From: Lachnospiraceae bacterium
Lineage (GTDB): Bacteria > Bacillota > Clostridia > Lachnospirales > Lachnospiraceae
DNA length: 62,474 nucleotides
Reading direction: 5' to 3'
NCBI GenBank assembly: GCA_009911035.1
Contig: QXWO01000035.1
Span: 1-62,474 of the forward strand
Shown here piece by piece: positions 25,929 through 33,195 of the stretch. The position numbers were made by a program, and so were the translations under genes. The notes under the pieces were generated by a model, which was not told the DNA's origin, searched no databases, and worked only from the letters and a program-made list of their open reading frames with translations. Every line of letters starts with the position of its first letter. Positions within the stretch are counted from its first letter, which is position 1.

Positions 25929-26246
25929 ATGGGAAATGCATATGGATTCTTTGAGATTCCAAGTACCACGGCAGCCATAGACGCTCTTGACATTATGTGC
26001 AAAACAGCGGATGTAGAATTTATTACATGGGAGAAAAAGCTGGGAGGCAGGCTGGTTACGATTATCATACGGGGAAGCGTATCGGATGTAAAACAGGCAA
26101 TAGAAGCAGCCGCGCATAGTGCAATCAAAAAGCCGGCGGCCACGGTAGTGATTGCCAATCCCCATGAGGAGATCATCAGACTGGTTAAAAAGAGTGCCAG
26201 CAGGTTGACAAATATAGCAACTGCCTGGAACGATGAAATGGAGTAG
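25929..26246 (+). CDS. BMC-H shell protein with GGR pore motif
   Basis: The 105-residue single BMC domain begins NAYGFFEIPSTTAAIDALDI. It has WEKKLGGRLVTIIIRG at the pore position and ends with a positively charged tail (IIRLVKKSASRL). The pore signature differs from the GSG of its neighbours, suggesting another cargo or a structural role. AAGGAG precedes the ATG. It ends three bases before the extended start of the next shell gene. Confidence 0.9.
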   Translation: MGNAYGFFEIPSTTAAIDALDIMCKTADVEFITWEKKLGGRLVTIIIRGSVSDVKQAIEAAAHSAIKKPAATVVIANPHEEIIRLVKKSASRLTNIATAWNDEME

Positions 26247-26384
26247 CATATGGCGGAACAGAAAAACCTATCAAAAAAAGTTCCGGTGAAAGCCGAGGAA
26301 AATAGAGTAAGAAGAACAGGAACAATAGAAACAAGAGCAATAAAAACTGAAACAGTAAAAGCAGAGCCAAAGGAGGAAAAAAGG

Positions 26385-26663
26385 ATGGCACAGGAAGCAT
26401 TAGGAATGGTAGAAACAAGAGGACTTGTAGCATCAATTGAGGCAGCAGATGCAATGTTAAAGGCAGCAAACGTAACATTAGTGGGAACAGAGAAAATCGG
26501 TTCCGGTCTGGTAAGCGTTATGGTACGCGGTGATGTAGGCGCTGTAAATGCAGCAGTGGAAGCAGGAAGCAGCAGCGCATCAAGACTTGGCGAGCTGGTA
26601 GCAACCCATGTAATTCCCAGACCTCATACAGACGTTGAGAAGATTCTTCCCGTTTTGAAATAA
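26385..26663 (+). CDS. BMC-H shell protein, PduA/PduJ type (second copy), possible long form from 26250
   Basis: The ATG at 26385 behind a strong AAGGAGG gives 92 residues of canonical shell protein ([20 protein letters not shown], pore [23 protein letters not shown]). The frame is open for 45 more codons upstream to an ATG at 26250. That ATG has its own GGAG and lies three bases after the previous stop. The extension is strongly basic ([18 protein letters not shown]). Two products, as with PduB/PduB', are plausible; the short form is the safer call. Confidence 0.88.
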   Translation: MAQEALGMVETRGLVASIEAADAMLKAANVTLVGTEKIGSGLVSVMVRGDVGAVNAAVEAGSSSASRLGELVATHVIPRPHTDVEKILPVLK

Positions 26664-26674
26664 GCGTGTAAGAT

Positions 26675-26747
26675 CAAACGCTGCGGCGCCCTGCGGGCCG
26701 GCGTTTGAATGAAGATGGGCGGGCTAAGCCCGCCCATAAGTCTTTTT
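26675..26747 (+). terminator. Paired hairpins with U-tract inside the operon (attenuator)
   Basis: The first hairpin pairs CAAACGC (26675-26681) with GCGTTTG (26701-26707). The second is a perfect GGGCGGGC-TAA-GCCCGCCC (26717-26735), soon followed by TCTTTTT. This has the shape of an intrinsic terminator between the shell genes and pduL. Partial read-through would keep shell protein output above that of the downstream genes. The TTTTTGGGAGG at its end overlaps the pduL binding site. Confidence 0.65.
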
Positions 26748-26760
26748 GGGAGGAAAAGAT

Positions 26761-27420
26761 ATGGCGGAAAATATGACAAACAGTCAGGTAGAGCTGATTG
26801 CCAAAATGGTGATGGAAGCAATGAGTCAGAAACAGGGCACAGGAAGTGGGTATATGGTTCCGGTGGGGGTATCGGCAAGACATGTGCATCTGACACAGGA
26901 ACACGTGGAAGTCCTTTTTGGAGAAGGGTATCATTTAACAAAGAAAAAAGAGCTGATGGGCGGACAGTTTGCGTCCAATGAACTTGTGACGATTGTCGGC
27001 TTAAAACTTCGGGCTATAGAAAATGTCAGAATACTGGGGCCTGTAAGGAGCAGATCCCAAGTGGAAATTTCCTCCACGGATGCCATTAAGCTGGGTGTGA
27101 AAGCGCCTATCCGGGAGTCCGGCAATGTGGCAGGCAGCGCGCCCATAGCGCTGGTGGGGCCTAAAGGGGCCTTGTACTTAAAAGAAGGATGCATTGTGGC
27201 AAAGAGGCATATCCATATGTCACCTAAGGATGCCATGGCAGCAGGCACCCGCGACGGTGATATTGTATCTGTAAAAGCGGATAACGAAAGAGGAACCGTA
27301 TTTAACAATGTACAGGTCAGAGTGGACGAAAGTTTTACATTGGAAATGCACATTGATACAGACGAAGCCAACGCTGCCAAAATTGCCACAGGAGATACGG
27401 TCAGAATCATTAATGGGTAA
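26761..27420 (+). CDS. pduL: Phosphate propanoyltransferase PduL
   Basis: The 219-residue enzyme has two PduL repeats: VPVGVSARHVHLTQEHVEVL and CIVAKRHIHMSPKDAMAAGT, with the zinc-binding histidines in RHVH and RHIH. An N-terminal amphipathic helix (NSQVELIAKMVMEAMSQ) matches the encapsulation peptide of PduL. It converts propionyl-CoA to propionyl-phosphate and frees CoA in the lumen. ATG 26761 follows GGGAGGAAAA. The matching propionate kinase is not in this window. Confidence 0.94.
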   Translation: MAENMTNSQVELIAKMVMEAMSQKQGTGSGYMVPVGVSARHVHLTQEHVEVLFGEGYHLTKKKELMGGQFASNELVTIVGLKLRAIENVRILGPVRSRSQVEISSTDAIKLGVKAPIRESGNVAGSAPIALVGPKGALYLKEGCIVAKRHIHMSPKDAMAAGTRDGDIVSVKADNERGTVFNNVQVRVDESFTLEMHIDTDEANAAKIATGDTVRIING

Positions 27421-27422
27421 AA

Positions 27423-27442
27423 GCGGACTTTACAGCAGTCCG
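27423..27442. other. Intergenic hairpin between pduL and the vertex gene
   Basis: CGGACT-TTACAGC-AGTCCG forms a 6-bp stem three bases after the pduL stop. There is no U-tract, so it may affect mRNA stability. It is one of several such hairpins spaced through the operon. Confidence 0.45.
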
Positions 27443-27498
27443 GAGTATCCGCGTCTCTATAAGAGGGGATGCAGACTGCAGAAAGGCATGGGTTACAT

Positions 27499-27765
27499 AT
27501 GCTTATAGGAAAAGTAGTTGGAAGCGTAGTTTCTACAAGGAAAAGTGAGAAATTAATTGGAAACAAGTTTATGATCATTGAACTGGCAGAAAAGATGAGC
27601 CAGGGCAGCAGCCAGATGATTGCCATTGACAATATTGGCGCAGGAATTGGTGAGTACGTGCTGGTTGCCACAGGCAGTGCGGCAAGAATCGGATCTGACA
27701 TGGAGAATGCGCCGGTAGATGCAGCAATTGTAGGTATCATTGATGACGGAAGGCAATGGATGTAG
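27499..27765 (+). CDS. Microcompartment vertex protein, EutN/CcmL type
   Basis: The 88-residue protein begins LIGKVVGSVVSTRKSEKLIG. It contains MIAIDNIGAGIGEYVLVATGSAA in two parts and AAIVGIIDDGRQWM, the signature of pentameric BMC-P proteins that cap shell corners. The first ten codons of the longer frame from 27469 have no family match, so ATG 27499 is chosen. Its end overlaps an in-frame ATG of the next gene by ten bases. Confidence 0.92.
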   Translation: MLIGKVVGSVVSTRKSEKLIGNKFMIIELAEKMSQGSSQMIAIDNIGAGIGEYVLVATGSAARIGSDMENAPVDAAIVGIIDDGRQWM

Positions 27766-27809
27766 GAATGAGCAGAGAAGTAGGTATGAGCAGGGGGGAG
27801 GAAAAGGGC

Positions 27810-29162
27810 ATGGCCCATAATCCGGAAAACATCAGTATAGAAGACTTAAGCGCCTTATTACAAAAGAGCGGCATTGCAGGCGCAGGAGGTGCAGGGTTTC
27901 CCACCTATGCCAAACTGGATAAAAGGGCGGACACCATTATCATGAACTGCGCTGAGTGTGAACCGCTCTTGAAACTGCACAGGCAGTTGCTGGAGCACAA
28001 CGCCCATGAAATCACGAAAACTTTCCACATGCTTGCACAATGTGTGGGGGCAAAGGAAGCGGTCATCGGCATTAAAAAGGCATATAAAAGAACCATAGAC
28101 GCCCTTAACGGGTGCATCAGGGAATACCCGGAGATGCGGCTGGGACTTCTGGACGAGATTTATCCTGCAGGGGACGAAGTTGTCCTGATTTATGAAGTTA
28201 CCCAAAAGGCGCTTCCGCCCGGCGGCCTTCCCATTGAAAGCGGTGTGGCCGTATTCAATGTGGAAACTGTCTATAATATCTACAAAGCAGTATATCTGGG
28301 ACGGCCGGTGGAAGATAAACTGGTGTCCATTGTGGGTGAGGTAGAGCATCCGGTCACGGTAAGACTGCCGCTTGGATGCACCATTGAGGAGGCAGTGCGC
28401 CAGGCAGGGGAGATCACGGTCAAGGATCCGGTATTTTTTGTCGGCGGCCCCATGATGGGATTTGAGGCAGGCGGCCTGCTGCCAGTGACGAAAACCACCA
28501 ATGCAGTGCTGGTACTGCCGGAAGATCATCTTCTGGTGCAAAGGAAAAGACGGAAATCCTCCATAGACTTAAAGCGGGCGGCAGCGGCCTGCTGCCAGTG
28601 CACTATGTGCACGGATCTATGTCCCAGACATCTTCTTGGACACCCCATAGAGCCGCACAAGTTTATGCGTGCAGCAACCTGCAGGGATGTACAGGACCCG
28701 GATATTTTCTTAAACACGATGTTCTGTTCTTCCTGCGGCCTGTGTGAGAATTTTTCCTGTATGCAGGGACTCTCCCCCCGTTCCCTGATAGCGGATTATA
28801 AGAGCGGCCTGCGTGCGCACAAAATCAAGCCTCCAAAGGTGGAGGCGGCGCCTGTGGCAAAGGAGCGGGAGTACAGGAAAGCGTCCATGGTTCGTCTCAT
28901 GGCAAGGCTGGATCTGGCAAAGTATGACAAGCCTGCGCCCATGACGGAGATGACAGGTGCGGTAAGAAAAGTAAAGCTGATGCTTAGCCAGCACATTGGG
29001 GCTCCGGCAGTTCCTGTTGTGAGGGAAGGGGATCTGGTAGAAAAAGGCCAGATGATCGCAGAGCCGGCCCAAGGCTTAAGCGTTGCCATCCACGCATCTG
29101 TCAGCGGAAGAGTAGTGGAAGTAACTGAAAAATATGTTATAATTCATAACAGTTCAGAGTGA
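27810..29162 (+). CDS. PduS-like flavin/iron-sulfur oxidoreductase (RnfC-related)
   Basis: The 450-residue protein has the RnfC/NqrF-like NADH site (GIAGAGGAGFPTYAKL), an SLBB-type region, and two cysteine sets, CCQCTMCTDLCP and CSSCGLCENFSC, fitting two iron-sulfur clusters. A C-terminal biotinyl-like segment is present. PduS reduces cobalamin in B12 loci. Here the dehydratase is B12-free, so it more likely moves electrons for the activase or for NADH recycling. ATG 27810 with GGGGAGGAAAAGG is preferred over 27756, which overlaps the vertex gene. Confidence 0.88.
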   Translation: MAHNPENISIEDLSALLQKSGIAGAGGAGFPTYAKLDKRADTIIMNCAECEPLLKLHRQLLEHNAHEITKTFHMLAQCVGAKEAVIGIKKAYKRTIDALNGCIREYPEMRLGLLDEIYPAGDEVVLIYEVTQKALPPGGLPIESGVAVFNVETVYNIYKAVYLGRPVEDKLVSIVGEVEHPVTVRLPLGCTIEEAVRQAGEITVKDPVFFVGGPMMGFEAGGLLPVTKTTNAVLVLPEDHLLVQRKRRKSSIDLKRAAAACCQCTMCTDLCPRHLLGHPIEPHKFMRAATCRDVQDPDIFLNTMFCSSCGLCENFSCMQGLSPRSLIADYKSGLRAHKIKPPKVEAAPVAKEREYRKASMVRLMARLDLAKYDKPAPMTEMTGAVRKVKLMLSQHIGAPAVPVVREGDLVEKGQMIAEPAQGLSVAIHASVSGRVVEVTEKYVIIHNSSE

Positions 29163-29178
29163 GGAAGGTTGTACATAT

Positions 29179-29727
29179 ATGAGTAAGGCAATCGGAATGG
29201 TGGAATACAAAACAGTTTCGGCAGGGGTAAGGGCGGCGGATGCCATGGTAAAGACCGCGGAAGTAGACATTATAGAAGCCCAGACCGTATGTCCGGGCAA
29301 GTACATTGCGGTAATCAGCGGTGATTTGAGCGCGGTAAAGGCGGCGGTGGACACCGCGGTGAAAAATTACGGCATCCACCTGATTAACAGCTTTGTTCTT
29401 GGAAATCCCCACGAATCCATCTTCCCCGCCATTTATGGCGCCACACAGATAGAAGGGGTCAGTGCCCTTGGCATTTTGGAGACCTATGATGCGGCCTCCA
29501 TTATTGTGGCAGCGGATATTGCGGCCAAGACGGCAATCGTATCACTGATTGAGCTGCGCATTGCCCGCGGTATGTGCGGCAAATCCTACATGATGCTGAC
29601 GGGGGAGGTGGCAGCCGTAAATGCGGCTGTTGAAAAGGCCCGAAGCGAGATCGGGGCAGAGGGCATGTATCTGGATTCCACGGTCATTGCCCATCCCGAC
29701 GAGAAAATATGCCGGGCTATTTTGTAG
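29179..29727 (+). CDS. Tandem-domain BMC-T shell protein, PduT type
   Basis: In 182 residues there are two BMC domains: SKAIGMVEYKTVSAGVRAAD and ALGILETYDAASIIVAADIA. A cysteine at residue 38 (AQTVCPGKY) is at the same position as the residue that holds a 4Fe-4S cluster in the pore of PduT. Trimers could pass electrons through the shell to or from the neighbouring PduS-like protein. It is the last gene of the operon, followed by a terminator. Confidence 0.92.
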   Translation: MSKAIGMVEYKTVSAGVRAADAMVKTAEVDIIEAQTVCPGKYIAVISGDLSAVKAAVDTAVKNYGIHLINSFVLGNPHESIFPAIYGATQIEGVSALGILETYDAASIIVAADIAAKTAIVSLIELRIARGMCGKSYMMLTGEVAAVNAAVEKARSEIGAEGMYLDSTVIAHPDEKICRAIL

Positions 29728-29787
29728 ATTCGGCAAAGAGTTTGTGGGATCAGAGCAAAGATTTTGTTGAAAAATGATAAATAAATT

Positions 29788-29829
29788 GCTGTAGCTTAGA
29801 GGAAGGCAGTCCGGGCTACAGCTTTTTTA
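29788..29829 (+). terminator. Terminator of the microcompartment operon
   Basis: GCTGTAGC and GCTACAGC form a perfect 8-bp stem around an 18-base loop, followed by seven T. It separates the shell operon from the DeoR gene. Confidence 0.8.
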
Positions 29830-29926
29830 ACATGTGATAGAGCCGGCCCGGCTTGTGGAGCGTGTTTTAAACAGGCGCCCAAATAAGCTGGGTGGCAATT
29901 ATAAGACTACCGGGAGGGATAGACAG

Positions 29927-30697
29927 ATGCTGGCGATAGAGAGAAGAAATGAGATTCTGGAAAAATTGCAAAAAGAAAAGCGGGTGGTTGTCAGTGAGTT
30001 AAGCAGGCTCTACAGCGTTACGGAGGAAACCATAAGAAGGGATCTGGAAAAGCTGGAAAAGGACGGATACGTTATCAAAAGCTACGGCGGTGCGGTGCTC
30101 AATGAAAATGTCAACATTGACATGCCTTTTAACATCCGCAAAAATACAAATGTGGTGGGAAAGCAGAAAATTGCGGAGATTGTAAACCGCATGGTAAAGG
30201 ATGGGGAGAGGCTGATTCTGGATGCCAGCTCCACGGCGGTATTTATTGCAAAGGCCCTGAAAGAGGAAAAAAGGAATCTTACCATAATCACCAACTCCAT
30301 AGAAATTCTCATCGAGCTTTTCGATGCCCAGGATTGGCACGTGCTCTCCACAGGCGGGCTGGCCATGGAAGGCTCCCTTGCCCTGGTGGGACCCCAGACA
30401 GACCATATGCTGCGTTCCTACTATGTGGACAAGGCAATTATTTCCTGCAAAGGCTTCGATATGGAAAATGGCATGACCGATTCCAATGAGCTTCATGCCA
30501 GAAACAAAAAGACCATGCTGGAACGGGCAAAGAGCACCATTCTGGCAGTAGACAGCTCTAAGTTCGGTCACATTGCTTTTACCAGTATCGGTGCGCTGGA
30601 GGATATATCCATCATCGTAACCGATGAAAAACCGGAGGAAAAATGGCTGACCCTGTTTGAAAAATATAACATAGAATGTATCTGGCCGGAAGACTGA
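29927..30697 (+). CDS. DeoR-family transcriptional regulator of the fucose operon
   Basis: The 256-residue protein starts LAIERRNEILEKLQKEKRVV and has the DeoR helix-turn-helix (YSVTEETIRRDLEKLEKDGY). The sugar-phosphate domain contains LILDASSTAVFIAKAL, TIITNSIEIL, STGGLAMEGSLALVG and VDSSKFGHIAF. DeoR proteins usually repress sugar operons and release DNA on binding a phosphorylated sugar. By position it controls the adjacent microcompartment genes, perhaps through the A-rich repeats. GGGAGG supports ATG 29927 over the longer frame to 29834. Confidence 0.9.
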   Translation: MLAIERRNEILEKLQKEKRVVVSELSRLYSVTEETIRRDLEKLEKDGYVIKSYGGAVLNENVNIDMPFNIRKNTNVVGKQKIAEIVNRMVKDGERLILDASSTAVFIAKALKEEKRNLTIITNSIEILIELFDAQDWHVLSTGGLAMEGSLALVGPQTDHMLRSYYVDKAIISCKGFDMENGMTDSNELHARNKKTMLERAKSTILAVDSSKFGHIAFTSIGALEDISIIVTDEKPEEKWLTLFEKYNIECIWPED

Positions 30698-30860
30698 TTC
30701 ACGCAGGCCGGGCAGTTTCCGTTTTAAGTCAGCCTGGGAAGAAGTCAGGTGAATAATTTTATATTTTATGCTATTATCCTGCAACTTTTTACAGAGACGT
30801 CGTGGTACTATTTTATTAGAGCGTGTTTGCAGAACGATATAGGAAAGTGGAGGGATTACG

Positions 30861-31301
30861 ATGTTAAAAGGAATTCCGGGGATTTTATCTCCCCAGTTAT
30901 TAAAGGTATTGTGTGAGATGGGACATAGTGACAGGCTTGTGATTGCCGACGGCAATTTTCCGGCTGAAACCATGGGAAAGGATGCTGTAGTCATCCGTAT
31001 GGACGGCCATGGCATACCGGAAATACTGGATGCCATTTTACAGGTGTTCCCTCTGGACACCTATGTGGAGAAGCCGGTGAATCTGATGGAGGTTATGCCG
31101 GGGGATAAGGTGGAGACGCCTATCTGGAAGACTTACGAGGAAATTACGGCACGCCATGACGGGCGCGGCGCCAGTGCTATTGGACAGATTGAGAGGTTTG
31201 CTTTTTATGAGGAAGCAAAAAAAGTATATGCAATTATTGCTACCGGAGAGAGCGCGCTTTATGCAAACATTATGCTGCAAAAGGGTGTTGTGACGGACTA
31301 A
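30861..31301 (+). CDS. fucU: L-fucose mutarotase (FucU/RbsD family)
   Basis: The 146-residue protein matches FucU: LKGIPGILSPQLLKVLCEMG with the catalytic-region histidine in MGHSD, IADGNFPAE, FPLDTYVEKPVNLMEV and GESALYANIMLQKGV. It interconverts fucose anomers so that the isomerase gets its preferred form. GGAGGG precedes the ATG. It lies between the regulator and the two-component system, away from fucI at 51459, and thus confirms fucose rather than rhamnose as a likely substrate. Confidence 0.92.
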   Translation: MLKGIPGILSPQLLKVLCEMGHSDRLVIADGNFPAETMGKDAVVIRMDGHGIPEILDAILQVFPLDTYVEKPVNLMEVMPGDKVETPIWKTYEEITARHDGRGASAIGQIERFAFYEEAKKVYAIIATGESALYANIMLQKGVVTD

Positions 31302-31385
31302 ATCATCAGGTGTAATATCTTGCTTCGGGCATAGTAAATGCAGTATTTTCCTTTTGGAATAGTTGGGAACGGTCAAGAAATAACT

Positions 31386-31492
31386 TTACAATTATGCCTG
31401 TGTTTTCTGCTGTACAGGTTAAAAAGCCTCAACATAGCCGGGTGTGCCTGTTTTTTACCTGTACACCCAGACAAAGGCTGTATGATATTGTA
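31386..31492. repeat. Palindromic repeat, copy 2
   Basis: The inner palindrome at 31411-31463 (TGTACAGGTTAAAAA against TTTTTTACCTGTACA, with CTCAACATAGCC at the centre) resembles the core of the 7152-7318 element. Outer arms TTACAAT and ATTGTAA lie at about 31386 and 31485. It fills the 280-base gap between fucU and the response-regulator gene and carries no reading frame. Confidence 0.65.
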
Positions 31493-31581
31493 ATAGGATC
31501 TCTTCCGGTTCCTTATAAAAGGAAAATACTGCTTTTTATACTTTAAAATTGGCTGTTTGGGAAAGGAGCATAGTTATAGGG

Positions 31582-33195
31582 ATGTATCGGATTTTGCTTG
31601 TGGACGATGAAGCGCTTATCCGAGAGGCTGTCAGCGAAAACGTGAAGTGGGAGCAGTATGGATATGAACTGGCAGGCAGTTGTGAAAACGGAAAGGAAGC
31701 TTTGGAATTTATAGAGGAAAACCCTGTGGACGTGGTTTTTACAGATATCTGTATGCCGTATATGGACGGAATGGAATTAAGTGAAAAACTCAGTGAAGAC
31801 TATCCATCGGTAAAGATTGTAATTCTCAGCGGGTATGATGATTTCGATTACGCCAAGAAAGCGATCCGTTATGGGGTAAAGGAGTACCTGCTAAAGCCGA
31901 TCACTGCAGACGAAATGGGGGATGTGCTTCTGGCCTTAAAGACTGAGATGGACAAGGAGCGGAAAGCGGAGCAGAAGCTGTCGAAGCTGGAGTCCGCCTA
32001 CCGCAAGGGTCAGAAACGTCTTTATTCCGATACCCTTCTGCATTTGATAAGGGGCAGCAGGGCCGATGAGGAAACCCGCCGGGAATTGAAAAAGGTAGGG
32101 CTGAACCTTGACTTTGCTGTATACAGGGTGGCAGTGGCAGAACTGGATATCTATGTCCGCTCCAGCGCACTGGATGAGGAGCGGAAAAAGGAGAGCGCCC
32201 TGATGGCTTTTGTGCTCCACAATATCAGCCAGGAAATCGTAAAGAGAAATAAAGCGGGGGAGGTCTGCCAGGGAAAAGACCACCGCACATACATGCTTCT
32301 ATGCTCTAATCGGCCGGTGGAATTCCGTCAGAGCGTAAGGAATATCTGTAATGAAATTATTGCGCAGATGAACCAGATCATGCATCTGGAGGTGAACATC
32401 GGCCTTGGAAGCTATGAGGCTGAACTGGAAAATATCTATAAATCTTATGAGGAAGCGGAAGAAGCCTTAGAGTATCATTATATTATGGGTGGAAACCACG
32501 TGATGGAGATAGAGACGATCCGGGAGGAAAAGAATCAGGCGGATGTAGATAAGATGCTGGGGGAGCTGGCCCTTCATGTGAAGGAAAATGATAGCGGGAA
32601 GATCAAAGAAGATTTCTCTGTCATGGAAAAGACTTTGAGGGAGTACTGCTATGACAGGCGCAGTGCAGGGGTGGTGCTCCAGCGGGTAGTGGACATGCTG
32701 GATGAACTCTGCAGAGCCTCCGAGATGGAGAGCGTCCAGCGCACAGCTTTTAAGGAAGAGATTCTTGAAAAAGTGCTGAATGCAGGGGAGCTGAAGGAAG
32801 CGGTGGACATTCTGGGAACCTACTGTGTGGAGGTAGGCGGCCGTTTGGATAATCAGAAAAATGTAGGCGGAAAAAAATACGCAGTAATGGCCATGGACTA
32901 CATTGAAAAAAACTACGGGGACTGCGATTTAAGTCTTCATTCCGTGTGCTCTTACCTCAACATCAGCGCCAGCCGTTTCAGCACCATTTTCAAGCAGGCC
33001 ACAGGGATGACCTTCATGGATGTGCTTATCGGACTCCGTATGCAAAAGGCAAAAGAGTTGCTGGAAAATACGGATATGAAAAATTACGAAATTGCAGAGA
33101 GGGTAGGATTCAACGATTCCCATTATTTCAGCATTGCTTTTAAAAAGATCACAGGGAAGACGCCTACGGAATATGCAAAAGAAATGAGGAAATAG
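31582..33195 (+). CDS. AraC-type response regulator (YesN-like)
   Basis: The 537-residue protein has a receiver domain (LLVDDEALIREAV, phospho-Asp in VVFTDICMPYMDGME, LSGYDDFDYA, YLLKPI) and a long middle region. The C-terminal AraC-type domain has paired helix-turn-helix motifs (LSLHSVCSYLNISASRFSTI and YEIAERVGFNDSHYFSIAFK). Such regulators activate carbohydrate-uptake genes. It is directly followed by its kinase. ATG 31582 (MYRILLVDDE) is the family start. Confidence 0.9.
   Translation: MYRILLVDDEALIREAVSENVKWEQYGYELAGSCENGKEALEFIEENPVDVVFTDICMPYMDGMELSEKLSEDYPSVKIVILSGYDDFDYAKKAIRYGVKEYLLKPITADEMGDVLLALKTEMDKERKAEQKLSKLESAYRKGQKRLYSDTLLHLIRGSRADEETRRELKKVGLNLDFAVYRVAVAELDIYVRSSALDEERKKESALMAFVLHNISQEIVKRNKAGEVCQGKDHRTYMLLCSNRPVEFRQSVRNICNEIIAQMNQIMHLEVNIGLGSYEAELENIYKSYEEAEEALEYHYIMGGNHVMEIETIREEKNQADVDKMLGELALHVKENDSGKIKEDFSVMEKTLREYCYDRRSAGVVLQRVVDMLDELCRASEMESVQRTAFKEEILEKVLNAGELKEAVDILGTYCVEVGGRLDNQKNVGGKKYAVMAMDYIEKNYGDCDLSLHSVCSYLNISASRFSTIFKQATGMTFMDVLIGLRMQKAKELLENTDMKNYEIAERVGFNDSHYFSIAFKKITGKTPTEYAKEMRK

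Noticed and set aside
26709-26981. Overlapping frame across pduL
   Set aside because: It is in another frame of the well-supported pduL gene and crosses the hairpin pair.
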